DNA of 64,000 bases from Acidobacteriota bacterium (lineage in GTDB: Bacteria; Acidobacteriota; Thermoanaerobaculia; UBA5066). The notes below the pieces were generated by a model. The model saw nothing but the letters and a program-made list of their open reading frames with translations, had not been told where the DNA came from and did not search any database. The position numbers and the translations under genes are program-made. Each line of letters begins with the position of its first letter. Position 1 is the first letter of the stretch. Shown piece by piece: positions 17,049 through 26,481 of this stretch. The DNA lies in assembly GCA_016716715.1 (NCBI GenBank), contig JADJVE010000005.1, forward strand, positions 255,449-319,448, given 5' to 3'.

Positions 17049-20000
17049 ATGGTGCCAAGGAAGGCCTCAGCCGGGGCGTTGCTCGTCCTTTTCGGCGTTG
17101 CGGTCGGGACGTCTTCCTGCACGTCCTCGTCGGCCGCCCGTGCACAGAGACCCGTCGAGGCTCCTTCTGCGGAGGCCGCGTCGAGGATCGGAAAACCGGC
17201 GGACGGCAGCGCCATGGGGGATGCGCTGGAAGTCCGGGCCACCCCGGCAGGTCCGTCGCATGCCGCCGAACCGGCGCTCGGCGACAAGGACGACCCCAAC
17301 GAGCACGCGCGCATCTGGTGGGAACAGCGTGCCTATCCCGCGAACCGGATCCCGAGCGACGTGCACCGGGCCGCCCTCCGCGAGGAGCTGAAGTCGGCGC
17401 GCACCGCGCTCGACGGGGCGGCAAACAACTGGACGAACCTGGCTCCGGGCGCGAACAGGAACATCACGTACGCGGGCTCGAGCAACCAGGACGCTTCCGG
17501 CCGAACGCTCGCGATCGCCATCAGCCCCGCAGACCAGAACCTCGTCCTCCTCGGAGCTGCGCAGGGGGGAATCTGGAAGTCCACGGATCGGGCGGCCACG
17601 TTCCGTCCGGTGGGAGACGGCCTTCCTTCGCTGGCCATCAAGGTTCTTCGCTTTGCGCCGAGCAATCCCAACGTCGTCTACGCGGGTTCCGGAGAGCCCC
17701 ACGGCTCGACGAGCATCTACGGCGCCGGGGTCTTCAAGTCCACCGATGCCGGCGAGACCTGGCAGGCCCTCCCGGCGAGCGGAGCGGGCTGGAACTTCGA
17801 CTACCTGTCGGTCAGCGGCCTGCAGGTGGACCCGCGGAACGCCAACACGCTCTTCGTGACGACGGCCGACGTCGCCTCGTACGTGGTCAGTTACAACCCA
17901 CCGCCCGCCAACCGCCAGACGGGCGTCTTCAAGTCCACGGACGGCGGGCAGAGCTGGACTCTCCTCAAGGCCGCCACGACGTACACCTACCCGGGCAAGC
18001 AGCCCGGCAACAACGGGTTCATGGACCTGGAGATCGGGGGTCCGAGTCAGCCCGACCTCCTTTACATCACCGAGTACTACGGCGGCATCTACCGCTCCGC
18101 CAACGCAGGCCAGAGCTGGACCCGCGTGACGCCCCTGAATACCGGCGGCTTCGGAGCGTTTCCCGCGAGCGTTTCCAGCTATGGCCACCCGGCCTATGGC
18201 GGCCCGTACCCGCGCTTCACGAGCAGCGGATATCCCGACTTCAGCCGCATCGACATCGCGGTCCCCACGTCGAACCCGAGCGTCATCTACGCTGCGTACG
18301 CCACGGACGGCATCCTCGTGGACGTGGATGGGGACGGAACGTTCGACTCGAAGAAGGATCTCAATCTGCCCGGCGGGCTGCTGTTCAAGTCGACGAACGG
18401 AGGCGGCAGCTGGTCCTGGCTCGGAAGCTGGCTTCGCGACGGCGTCCCCGAGTACTGCGCGACGCAGTGCGACTACGACAACATGATCGTGGTGAACCCC
18501 GCCAACGAGAACGACGTCGTGATCGGGGGGAGCGCGAACTACAACGACCTCTGGCCGGACCCCATCGACAACCCCACCCGGACGCTCTCGCTCCCGTGGC
18601 GCGGGATGGTCTACCGGACTCTCGACGGCGGACGTACGTGGGTGGACACGACGCCGCACTGCACCCACATCAGCAGCACGTCCGTCCAGATCGACAACGG
18701 CGGGACCATGGTCACCGCGTTCCCGTGCGACCAGTTCGACCCCACCCGCGCGATCCACCCGGACATCCACACGGCCGTCTACGCGCCCAATGGCCAGATC
18801 TACGTCGGCAACGACGGAGGCATCTACAGAGGGACGGTGACCGGTTCCGGCACGCAGCCCTTCGACTACCGGTGGGAGAACCTGAACGCGACGCTGTCCA
18901 CGCTTCAGTTCTATCTCTTCGACTCGCACCCCACGAACCCCAACATCATCGTCGGCGGCCTGCAGGACAACTCCGTGGCGTACTTCAACGGGACCTTCTG
19001 GGACGGCTGGGGCTACGGAGACGGGACGCTCGGACTTTTCGAGCCGGGCCCTCCGATCGGCGACCCGAACCACGTCTACATCGGAACCCAGCACAACATC
19101 CACCGCCATGACGGTGGGGGGGCGAAGAATCTCGATGCCTCGACCGGCTGGCACGAGCGGATGTTCAGCGACAGCAAGGTGGCCGACGGCGAGAGCGTTT
19201 CGTTCAACCCCGCCTTCACCATCGACGCGAAGCAGCCGCAGTACGTGTACGGCGCGAGCGACAAGGCGCTCTACATCTCGGGGAACCGTGGAGACACGTG
19301 GGCCGCGGTCAAGCCGTTCGCCGCGACGAACGGGAGGCCCACGGTCATCGAGTCCTCCTTCGCCAACAACGACCTCGTCTGGCTGGGAACGAACGCGGGC
19401 TACGTTTACCTCTACCAGTACACGGGCAGCGGCTTCACGGGCGCGGAGGCGGACACCGGTCTTCCGGACCGCTACGTGACGAAGATCGTCGCGTCCACGA
19501 CCGACGCGAACACGGCCTGGGTCGCGTTCAGCGGCTACAACGCGAACACGCCGTCGACGCCCGGCAAGGTCTTCAAGACGACCAACAAGGGACAGACCTG
19601 GGCCAACATCAGCGGCAACCTGCCCGACATCCCGGTCTCCGCTCTCGCGGTCGACCCGGCGAACGCGAATCGTCTCTGGGTGGGCACCGACATCGGCGTC
19701 TTCAGCTCCACGAACGGCGGGACCAGCTGGTCCTCCAACCGTTACAACATGCCCATCGTGGCGATCACGGACCTCAAGTACAACGCGACTACGGGCTACC
19801 TGATGGCCGCGACGCATGGCCGCGGACTCTGGCGTCTGGCACCTGGCGGCGGCGGGGGCGGCCCCACGGTCTGCACCGAGGACGCCACCACGATGTGCCT
19901 GGTGGCCGGCCGCTACAAGGTCACGAGCCACTGGAGGAACCAGTACGCCGGCGGGGCGACGGCGACGCTCTCGAAGGCGAAGCTGACGGACGTGACCGGC

Positions 20001-20216
20001 GCCTTCTGGATCGCGAACGCGAGCACGTACGAGTACCTGATCCGCTTCAACACGGCGACGAACAACGGCCGCGTCTGGATCGCGATCCCGACGTTCACGG
20101 ACGTCGAGTTCTGGATCGCCGTGACGGACACCCACACGGCGCAGTCGTTCGAGTACCACAGCCCGGCCGGCAACCGGACGCTGATCTACGACCCGAACAC
20201 CTTCGTGTACCCGTGA
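17049..20216 (+). CDS. Secreted BNR/Asp-box beta-propeller protein
   Basis: 1,055 residues. The ATG at 17049 has AGGAG 6 nt upstream; the adjacent GTG 17046 is less well placed. The N-terminus is hydrophobic and ends GTSSC, a weak lipobox, so it may be a lipoprotein. Residues ~140-930 contain many Asp-box (SxDxGxTW) motifs: KSTDAGETW, KSTDGGQSW, RSANAGQSW, TLDGGRTW, TTNKGQTW, SSTNGGTSW. These are turns of VPS10/sortilin- or xyloglucanase-like propellers. No catalytic residues of a known hydrolase were identified. The last ~115 residues (CTEDATTMCL to FVYP) are a separate domain repeated almost unchanged in the next protein. Confidence 0.85.
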   Translation: MVPRKASAGALLVLFGVAVGTSSCTSSSAARAQRPVEAPSAEAASRIGKPADGSAMGDALEVRATPAGPSHAAEPALGDKDDPNEHARIWWEQRAYPANRIPSDVHRAALREELKSARTALDGAANNWTNLAPGANRNITYAGSSNQDASGRTLAIAISPADQNLVLLGAAQGGIWKSTDRAATFRPVGDGLPSLAIKVLRFAPSNPNVVYAGSGEPHGSTSIYGAGVFKSTDAGETWQALPASGAGWNFDYLSVSGLQVDPRNANTLFVTTADVASYVVSYNPPPANRQTGVFKSTDGGQSWTLLKAATTYTYPGKQPGNNGFMDLEIGGPSQPDLLYITEYYGGIYRSANAGQSWTRVTPLNTGGFGAFPASVSSYGHPAYGGPYPRFTSSGYPDFSRIDIAVPTSNPSVIYAAYATDGILVDVDGDGTFDSKKDLNLPGGLLFKSTNGGGSWSWLGSWLRDGVPEYCATQCDYDNMIVVNPANENDVVIGGSANYNDLWPDPIDNPTRTLSLPWRGMVYRTLDGGRTWVDTTPHCTHISSTSVQIDNGGTMVTAFPCDQFDPTRAIHPDIHTAVYAPNGQIYVGNDGGIYRGTVTGSGTQPFDYRWENLNATLSTLQFYLFDSHPTNPNIIVGGLQDNSVAYFNGTFWDGWGYGDGTLGLFEPGPPIGDPNHVYIGTQHNIHRHDGGGAKNLDASTGWHERMFSDSKVADGESVSFNPAFTIDAKQPQYVYGASDKALYISGNRGDTWAAVKPFAATNGRPTVIESSFANNDLVWLGTNAGYVYLYQYTGSGFTGAEADTGLPDRYVTKIVASTTDANTAWVAFSGYNANTPSTPGKVFKTTNKGQTWANISGNLPDIPVSALAVDPANANRLWVGTDIGVFSSTNGGTSWSSNRYNMPIVAITDLKYNATTGYLMAATHGRGLWRLAPGGGGGGPTVCTEDATTMCLVAGRYKVTSHWRNQYAGGATATLSKAKLTDVTGAFWIANASTYEYLIRFNTATNNGRVWIAIPTFTDVEFWIAVTDTHTAQSFEYHSPAGNRTLIYDPNTFVYP

Positions 20217-20227
20217 GGAGGCGAACG

Positions 20228-21217
20228 ATGAAGCCCTTCCGATTCGCCCTTCTCGCCGCCGTTCTTCTTGCTCTTCCGGCTTCGGCGGAGGAGGCCCGTG
20301 GGGCCGGAGAGCCGGTTCGTGTCGACAGGGCGAAAAAGCCGGTCGTCAAGGAGGGCCGCCTTCTGAAAGAGGCGGCCGCGGCGCGCAGTCTCGCGGTCTT
20401 CAAGGCGGATTCCGACGTGGCGTTTTCGGAACCGCTCGGATCCGCGCCGGGCCCCGGCACGGCGGCGCCGATACGGGTTCCCGCGCTGGTCGGTGCGGTC
20501 AACATCGAGGGCAACGTTTTCTACAGCCTCGGCCCGACGACCGGCTACTTCACGGCCGACCGTGTGGCGAATCATCGCGCGAGCGGCACGTCCGGAACCC
20601 TGCGCCTCGAGCTGTGGGCGACGACGACTTCCCCAGCGAGCGGGTCCGTGAACGGTTATCGACTTGGGACCTACACACTGGGAACTCTCCAGGCCGGCGT
20701 CCATGTACTCCAACATCAACTCGGGGACCTCTTCGTCTTCGGCAGCCCGCCGGCGGGCTGCTATTACATGAGTCTTCTCCTCACGGAATTCGATGGTTCG
20801 GGATACCCGTACATCGACTACGTCCTCTTCCCGAACCGTGCGGCGTTCGGAGGAGGATCGTGCTCTGTCACCTGCACCGAGGACGCCAACACGATGTGCC
20901 TGCTCGGCGGCCGCTACCGCGTGACGGGACGCTGGAAGAACCAGTACGCCGGAGGCGCGCAGGCGAATCTCTCGAAGGTGAAGCTGACGGACGTCACGGG
21001 CGCGTTCTGGATCGCGGACGCGAGCACGTACGAGTTCATGATCCGGGTCAACACCGCGACCGACAACGGCAGGGCCTGGATGTCGATCCTGACGTTCACG
21101 GACGTGGAGTTCTGGGTGGCCGTCACGGACGTGACGAACGGCCAGTCGAAGGAGTACCACAGCGACCCGGGGAACCGGACGCTGATCTTCGACCCGAACA
21201 CTTTCGTTTACCCGTAG
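20228..21217 (+). CDS. Secreted protein sharing its C-terminal domain with the BNR propeller
   Basis: 329 residues with a signal peptide (MKPFRFALLAAVLLALPASA) and GAGG-type ribosome binding site 11 nt after the previous stop, so co-transcribed with the propeller gene. Residues ~80-210 form a beta-rich domain with no recognised family (GNVFYSLGPTTGYFTADRV, VHVLQHQLGDLFVFG). Residues ~217-329 repeat the terminal domain of the neighbour: CTEDANTMCLLGGRYRV, TDVTGAFWIADASTYEFMI, NRTLIFDPNTFVYP. Related modules occur at the ends of many secreted Acidobacteriota proteins (recollection), so it may be a sorting, anchoring or glycan-binding domain. Confidence 0.82.
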   Translation: MKPFRFALLAAVLLALPASAEEARGAGEPVRVDRAKKPVVKEGRLLKEAAAARSLAVFKADSDVAFSEPLGSAPGPGTAAPIRVPALVGAVNIEGNVFYSLGPTTGYFTADRVANHRASGTSGTLRLELWATTTSPASGSVNGYRLGTYTLGTLQAGVHVLQHQLGDLFVFGSPPAGCYYMSLLLTEFDGSGYPYIDYVLFPNRAAFGGGSCSVTCTEDANTMCLLGGRYRVTGRWKNQYAGGAQANLSKVKLTDVTGAFWIADASTYEFMIRVNTATDNGRAWMSILTFTDVEFWVAVTDVTNGQSKEYHSDPGNRTLIFDPNTFVYP

Positions 21218-21229
21218 TCTCTCCCCGGC

Positions 21230-22762
21230 GTGCTGACGAAGACGTACCGGCTCCCGGCCGCGTTTCTGGCCGTGTTCGCGCTGATCGGCGCGTTTCCCGT
21301 CGTACGCGCGCTCCTCGTCGCCGATCTCAACCTCTGCTACCGGTACATGACGGCGGACTCGTACGACTGGATCAGCAACGGCCTGTTCTGGGCGGGGAGG
21401 CCGGTCCTCCCGAGCCTCCGTCCGCCGGGCCTGCCGCTCGTGATCGCCGCGCTCTCGAAGGTCGGGCTGCTTTCCCTTCTGCCGGTCGTGGGGTTTCTCT
21501 TCCTCGGCCTGTCGACGGCGCTCCTCTACCTCCTTCTCAGGGAACGCCACGACCCGTGGATCGCGGCCGTGGCCGCGTGGTTCTTCTTCGCGAACGACTA
21601 CGTCCTCGACCTCGCGAAGTACGTGCTGGCCGAGACGTACGCGACGCCGTTCCTCGTCCTCGCCGTGCTCGCCTTCGTGCGTGCGGGACGGGACCTCCGC
21701 TGGTATCCCGTTATGGGCGGAGCGCTCGGCGTGGGCTTCCTGTTCTCGTACGCCGCCGTTCCGGTCGGCATCGGCCTCGCGCTCGCGGTCCTCGTCGCCC
21801 GGGCCGGAGACGTGCGGAGGCGGGAGCTCTGGATCGGGACGCTCGCGACAGCGGGCGTCGCCGTAGCTTGGCTCGTGGTCCGCGCATGGTTCCACCGCGC
21901 ACACCCGAGCGCGCCCCGGCACGACTTCGAGGCGCTCGTGACGCCGACGCTGTCGAATCTAGGCTTCTATGCCGTCGCGGGGCCCGCGCTCCTGGGCCTC
22001 CTGCCGCCGCCGCTCTACGTGCTGGGCGGCTTGCGGTCACTGGTCCGGGACCCTGCTGCGCGGCGCTTTCGGCTGGCGCTGTTCTTCGTGACGGGCACGC
22101 TCCTCGTCTTTCTCCTGTTCTTCTACGACTGGGCCGACAAACGCTTTCTCGTCTACGCCCTGCCGTTCCTCACATGCGCGCTCGCGGAGGGGCTCGAGAG
22201 CCTCCGGTCGTTCGCGGCGCGGGGACGACTCGCGGCGTTCGCGGCGGCCGCGCTTCTCGGCGCCTGTCTCCTCTGGAACCAGATCCGCTACCCGAGCTAC
22301 GGCTTCTTCTACCTCGCGCTCACGCCGAAGCACTTCCTCGAGGCGGCGCTCACGACGCGGAGCAACTTCAAGATCGAGCAGCACCTGACCGGCGCGCGCG
22401 TCGTACGCCTCCACGAGACGCTGGCGTCGAGCTTCTCGGGCGGGCTCTTCGACCCCCGGCCGCGCCCCGTGCCCTGCTCGCCCGAGGACCCCGCGATCGC
22501 GTGTCTCACGACGCTCAAGCGCACCGCGGACGCGCTGCTCAAGCCGGGCCAGCCGGTGGGGTTCCTGCCCCCGAAGGACTGGCCTGCCGACCCGCACTCC
22601 AGCGCTATCCGGCTGCGCAACGTCTTCGAGCGGCCCGTCCTGGACATCCACTCCGCCGACGTCAGCCTGGGGGGCGTCGAGGTCGTGCAGCCGGACGCGG
22701 ACCTCTCGAAGCCGCCGTTCGTGGCCCATTGCGGGCCGTACGTCATGGCCCGGACGCGCTGA
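21230..22762 (+). CDS. Polytopic membrane glycosyltransferase-like protein (GT39/PMT-like)
   Basis: 510 residues with about ten hydrophobic helices over residues 1-370 and a hydrophilic C-terminal ~140 residues. The first loop (RYMTADSYDWISNGLFWAG) and the following RPPGLPLVIAALSKVG resemble the first outer loop of GT-C enzymes of the PMT/ArnT type, which use lipid-linked sugars at the outer face of the membrane. The GT-C acidic catalytic residue is probably in the DSYDW segment. GTG start 12 nt after the previous gene; TAGTCT lies 9 nt upstream, overlapping the previous stop codon. Confidence 0.75.
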   Translation: MLTKTYRLPAAFLAVFALIGAFPVVRALLVADLNLCYRYMTADSYDWISNGLFWAGRPVLPSLRPPGLPLVIAALSKVGLLSLLPVVGFLFLGLSTALLYLLLRERHDPWIAAVAAWFFFANDYVLDLAKYVLAETYATPFLVLAVLAFVRAGRDLRWYPVMGGALGVGFLFSYAAVPVGIGLALAVLVARAGDVRRRELWIGTLATAGVAVAWLVVRAWFHRAHPSAPRHDFEALVTPTLSNLGFYAVAGPALLGLLPPPLYVLGGLRSLVRDPAARRFRLALFFVTGTLLVFLLFFYDWADKRFLVYALPFLTCALAEGLESLRSFAARGRLAAFAAAALLGACLLWNQIRYPSYGFFYLALTPKHFLEAALTTRSNFKIEQHLTGARVVRLHETLASSFSGGLFDPRPRPVPCSPEDPAIACLTTLKRTADALLKPGQPVGFLPPKDWPADPHSSAIRLRNVFERPVLDIHSADVSLGGVEVVQPDADLSKPPFVAHCGPYVMARTR

Positions 22763-22780
22763 CCCTACAATGCGGCCGTT

Positions 22781-24775
22781 TTGAGCGGTTCATCGGCCGA
22801 GGAGCTCCGCGAGGAGCTCGAGAGGACGCGGGCGGAGCTCTGGCAGGCGCGCGACCGCATCGCCATGATGGAGATGAGCCGCTTCTGGAAGCTTCGGAAC
22901 CTCTGGTGGACGGTGAAGCGGCGCTTCGGGATCTCGGTCCCGCCGGCGGCTCCGGCGCTCACCGGTGCGGCGCCGGCCGACCTCGTGAGAATCCGCGGCC
23001 TCGCGCCCGTTCCCTTCCGCGCCGGACCGCCGCCCGGCCACCCGCATCGTGTCGACGTCGTCTTCGTCGCCGGGCCTGACGAGGCCGCCTCGCGCGACGC
23101 GCTCGACTCGCTCGTCCGCTACTGCCGGCCCCCGGTCGCACTGCACGTCGCGGGGGTTGCCGCTTCGGAGCGTCCCGACAGCCTCGCGGCCCTCTGCCGC
23201 GACCTCGATGCGACGGTGTCGGCGCCCGGCGCCGACTCGCTCGCGCGCGCCCTGCGCGCCGGGCGGAGCCCGCTCGTCTTCGTGGTGGACGCGCGCGGAC
23301 GGCTCCTCGCGGAGAGCCTCGACCGGCTGGTCGCCTGCCTCGAGTCGGACCCGGCCTGTGTCGCGGCCGTGCCGCTGTCGAAAGGCCTTCTCGGCGCCGA
23401 GGCCGGCGCGGCGCAGCCCGACGCTGGCGCCGTCGCCGGAGAATCGGCGCGCCTGTACCCCGTGCTCGACGCGGGAGGAGGCTCGGCGTTCCTCACGCGC
23501 CGCGCAGCGCTTGCGGGCCGGGAGGCCGCGGCACCGGCGGAACTCCTGCAGGCGCTCCGTGCGGCCGGCGCCGTGCGCGTCGCGGACGACGTCTGGATGG
23601 AGACGGGCGACGCCCGTCCGGAGACCGCGAGTTCCGCGAGCCCTGCTCTCGACGGCATCGCGGCGCGCCTCGCGGAGAGCCCCGCACGCTCCGGCCGACG
23701 GGCGCGCGGCCTCGCACGCTGGGAAGGCAAGCGCGTGCTCTTCGCGCTGCCGGTCCTCGACCGCGGCGGCGGCGCAAACGTCGTCTTTTCCGAGGCGCGC
23801 GCTCTCGCGCAGTTCGGCGTCGAGGCGCGCGTGTTCAACCTTGCCGCTCACCGCGCCGCGTTCGAGGCGAGCTACCCGTCGCCACCGGTGCCCGTGATTT
23901 ACGGCCACACGTGGGACATCGTCGGGCTCGGGTGGCCGTACGACGCCGTCGTCGCGACGGCGAACGTGTCCGTCGAGTGGATCGCGCCACTCGTCTCCGC
24001 GCCGAGGCCGCCCGTCCTGGGTTATTACGTGCAGGACTACGAGCCACTCTTCTACCCGGAGGGCTCGAGGGACCGGGCGAAGGCCGAGGCGTCCTACGGC
24101 CTCGTCCCGGGCCTGCGCCGGTTTGCGAAGACCGAGTGGAACGCGACGACGGTTCGCGAGAAGACCGGTCTCTCCTGCGACGTCATTGGCCCGAGCTTCG
24201 ACGTCGACACGTTCCGCCCCCGCCTCGGCCCCCTGCCGGACGCCCCGGTCCGGATCGCGGCGATGATCCGGCCGAGCACGCCGCGGCGGCAGCCGCAGTT
24301 CACGCTGGAGGTCCTGCGCGAGGTGGCGCGGGCGCACGGCGAAGGTGTCGAGATCCTGCTCTTTGGCGTGGACGACTCCGATCCCGCGCTCGCGTCGCTG
24401 CCGCTCGACTTCCCGCACCGCTTCCTCGGCGTCCTGCACGAACGCGCGCTCGCGGCCCTGTTCACGCAGGTCCACGTCTTCGCGGACTTCTCCTCGTACC
24501 AGGCGATGGGCCTCACGGCCCTCGAGGCGATGGGCGCCGGGGCCACCGCGGTCGTGCCGCGCGCGGGCGGCTCGGACAGCTTCGCGCGCGATGGAGAGAA
24601 CGCCGTCCTCGTCGACACGGCGTCGGCGCCCGCGTGCGTGGAGGCGCTCTCACGGCTCGTGGCGGATCCCGCGCGGCGCGCCGGCCTCGCGGCGCGGGCG
24701 CTCGCGGACGTCGCGCGGCACACGCCCGAGAGCGCCGCCTTCCGGATGCTGGAGGTCCTGTTTGGCGCCGCTTAG
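22781..24775 (+). CDS. Two-domain glycosyltransferase: coiled coil, degenerate GT-A part, GT4 GT-B part
   Basis: 664 residues. Residues 1-45 are a short coiled coil with amphipathic tail (LWQARDRIAMMEMSRFWKLR). Residues ~90-290 look like a degenerate nucleotide-sugar-binding fold without a clear DxD. Residues ~310-664 are a GT-B domain: RVLFALPVLDRGGGANVVF, GYYVQDYEPLFYPEG and the donor-site FADFSSYQAMGLTALEAMGAG, in which Ser/Ala replace part of the E-x7-E motif. YYVQDYEP is typical of GT4 enzymes acting on rhamnan-like chains. The TTG start is not preceded by an RBS, but TACAAT (5/6 to -10) lies 9 nt before it. Overlaps the next gene. Confidence 0.8.
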   Translation: MSGSSAEELREELERTRAELWQARDRIAMMEMSRFWKLRNLWWTVKRRFGISVPPAAPALTGAAPADLVRIRGLAPVPFRAGPPPGHPHRVDVVFVAGPDEAASRDALDSLVRYCRPPVALHVAGVAASERPDSLAALCRDLDATVSAPGADSLARALRAGRSPLVFVVDARGRLLAESLDRLVACLESDPACVAAVPLSKGLLGAEAGAAQPDAGAVAGESARLYPVLDAGGGSAFLTRRAALAGREAAAPAELLQALRAAGAVRVADDVWMETGDARPETASSASPALDGIAARLAESPARSGRRARGLARWEGKRVLFALPVLDRGGGANVVFSEARALAQFGVEARVFNLAAHRAAFEASYPSPPVPVIYGHTWDIVGLGWPYDAVVATANVSVEWIAPLVSAPRPPVLGYYVQDYEPLFYPEGSRDRAKAEASYGLVPGLRRFAKTEWNATTVREKTGLSCDVIGPSFDVDTFRPRLGPLPDAPVRIAAMIRPSTPRRQPQFTLEVLREVARAHGEGVEILLFGVDDSDPALASLPLDFPHRFLGVLHERALAALFTQVHVFADFSSYQAMGLTALEAMGAGATAVVPRAGGSDSFARDGENAVLVDTASAPACVEALSRLVADPARRAGLAARALADVARHTPESAAFRMLEVLFGAA

Positions 24776-25805
24776 GGTGCACGTCCTCCACGGGACCTAC
24801 GGGGACGGGTTCCCCTACGGCTGCACGTACGTGCGCCTCCTGCTTCCGCTCGCGCACCCCTCGGTCGCGGACCGTGTCGCCCTCACGCACGGCTCGGACG
24901 CGCGGATTCCGCCGTGCGACGTCCTCGTCGTCGAGCGGCACGTGCTGTGGCCCGAGAGCGAGCAGCGCGAGCGCCTCGCGGCCGTCTTCGACGCCTGCCG
25001 CGGACGCGGCACGAAGATCGTCTACACGCTGGACGACAATCTTCTCGACCTGAACCGCGAGCGTCCGTGGCGGTTCCCGACCGAGACGATGCGGGGCGTG
25101 ATCCGCTTCCTCGCGCGAACGGCCGATGCAGTCGTCGTCTCCACGCCGGCCCTCGCGGAGCGGTTCGCGCACCTGAACTCCCGCGTGCACGTGATCCCGA
25201 ACGCGCTGGACGAGCGCCTCTTCGGCGCCCCGCCCGAGCCCGCGCCGGCGCGGCGGCCGCTCACCGTGGGCTTCATGGGCACGCTCACGCACGAGGCCGA
25301 TCTCATGATGGTCCTGCGCCCCCTCCGCGGCCTGCTGAAGCGTGCGCACGGCGGGATCCGGCTGGAGGTCGTGGGCGGCGTCGACGGCGGCCGGTTCAAG
25401 GAGGCGCTCGGCGGACTGCCCGTCAAGATGATCGAGACGGGGGACACGCACGAGTACCCGAAGTTCGTCGGGTGGATGCGGGAGCACGTGCGCTGGGACT
25501 TCGCGATCGCGCCGCTCGAAGACGACCCCTTCACGCGCTGCAAGTCCGACCTGAAATACCTCGACTACGGCGCGCTCGCGATTCCGGCCGTGTTCAGCGA
25601 CGTCAGGCCCTACCGCGAGACCGTCCGGAACCGCGAGACCGGCCTCGTCGTGCCGAACGATCCCGACGCCTGGGCCGCCGCCCTCGAAGAGATGGCGCGC
25701 GACGAGGCGCTGAGGTCGCGCCTCGCGCGGGCGGCCCGCGACGAGGTGCATGCGACGCGCATGCTCGCGACGAACGCCGTGCGCTGGCTCGAAGCTCTGA
25801 GCTGA
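24762..25805 (+). CDS. Glycosyltransferase family 4
   Basis: 347 residues; TTG start at 24762 is chosen over GTG 24777 because GGAGG lies 6 nt before it. The N-terminal half contains GDGFPYGCTYVRLLLPLAHP and IVYTLDDNLLDLNRERPW, found in GT4 enzymes that handle long surface glycans. The C-terminal half has LTVGFMGTLTHEADL and FAIAPLEDDPFTRCKSDLKY followed by GALAIPAVFSDV, the usual donor-binding end. It overlaps the preceding GT by 14 nt and converges on the methyltransferase gene with a 9-nt gap, so it ends the plus-strand run of this locus. Confidence 0.85.
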   Translation: MAPLRVHVLHGTYGDGFPYGCTYVRLLLPLAHPSVADRVALTHGSDARIPPCDVLVVERHVLWPESEQRERLAAVFDACRGRGTKIVYTLDDNLLDLNRERPWRFPTETMRGVIRFLARTADAVVVSTPALAERFAHLNSRVHVIPNALDERLFGAPPEPAPARRPLTVGFMGTLTHEADLMMVLRPLRGLLKRAHGGIRLEVVGGVDGGRFKEALGGLPVKMIETGDTHEYPKFVGWMREHVRWDFAIAPLEDDPFTRCKSDLKYLDYGALAIPAVFSDVRPYRETVRNRETGLVVPNDPDAWAAALEEMARDEALRSRLARAARDEVHATRMLATNAVRWLEALS

Positions 25806-25814
25806 CCTCCGCGC

Positions 25815-26477
25815 CTAGCGCGAGGTCCGGAGCCACGCCAGGGCGGCCTTCACGTCGCCGCCGGGGTCGCGCCCCATCGTCACGTCAACGCGCTCGAGGT
25901 GCCACCGCTCTCCGTTCCGCTCGAGGGCGAGCGTGCGCAGCGGCCGAGTCTCCGGGGCCGGCTTGTCGCGCCGGACCTCCATGCGCACGCCCCACTCCTT
26001 CACGACACCCTTGAAGTAGCGCAGCGCGTGGTCGATCGGGATGCGGCGGCGGTGCAGGTCGACCGCGACGTCGGGGTGGATCACGTATGTGATCTCCTTG
26101 AGCAGCCACCGCGCCTTCAGGATCTCTTCCCAGAAGTCCACGAACCACACGCAGATGTGGAGGTAGTGGTCCTCGTTGAAGAACATCTTGTGGTCGATGA
26201 TGAAGGCCGAGTTCTCCCAGGCGTACGGCGTCCAGAACTCCAGCGTCGCTCCGTCGGCCGCGACGCGCGTGATCTCCGCGAAGATCCGCGTCGGGTCCTT
26301 CACGTGCTCGAGGAAGTGCGACGAGTGGACGTACGCGACGCTGCGGTCGGGAAACGGCAGCGGGGCGTTCACGAGATCGACGACCTGGTCGACACCGGGC
26401 GCGGCCTGGATGTCGAGGCCGATCGTGCCGTCCTTCTTGGCGCTCCCGCAGCCGAGGTCGATCCGGAGATCCTTCAT
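25815..26477 (-). CDS. SAM-dependent class I methyltransferase
   Basis: 220 residues. The SAM-binding motif I LRIDLGCGSAKKDG is at residues 4-17 and the acidic motif II is TIGLDIQAAPGVD. SSHFLEHVKDPTRIFAEITRV matches motif IV/post-motif of Methyltransf_11-type enzymes. The C-terminal ~90 residues form an extra basic domain. In this context it probably methylates a sugar or the end of a glycan, which could be the signal read by the Wzt-like C-terminal domain; that link is inference. It is 4 nt from the upstream membrane-protein gene. Confidence 0.83.
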   Translation of the reverse strand: MKDLRIDLGCGSAKKDGTIGLDIQAAPGVDQVVDLVNAPLPFPDRSVAYVHSSHFLEHVKDPTRIFAEITRVAADGATLEFWTPYAWENSAFIIDHKMFFNEDHYLHICVWFVDFWEEILKARWLLKEITYVIHPDVAVDLHRRRIPIDHALRYFKGVVKEWGVRMEVRRDKPAPETRPLRTLALERNGERWHLERVDVTMGRDPGGDVKAALAWLRTSR

Positions 26478-26481
26478 CGGG

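Noticed and set aside
17067..20159. Minus-strand 1,030-residue ORF
   Set aside because: Shadow of the BNR propeller gene, which has signal, motifs and RBS.
25805..25820. Terminator CGCG-CCTAG-CGCG between convergent genes
   Set aside because: Only 4 bp of stem and no T-run.
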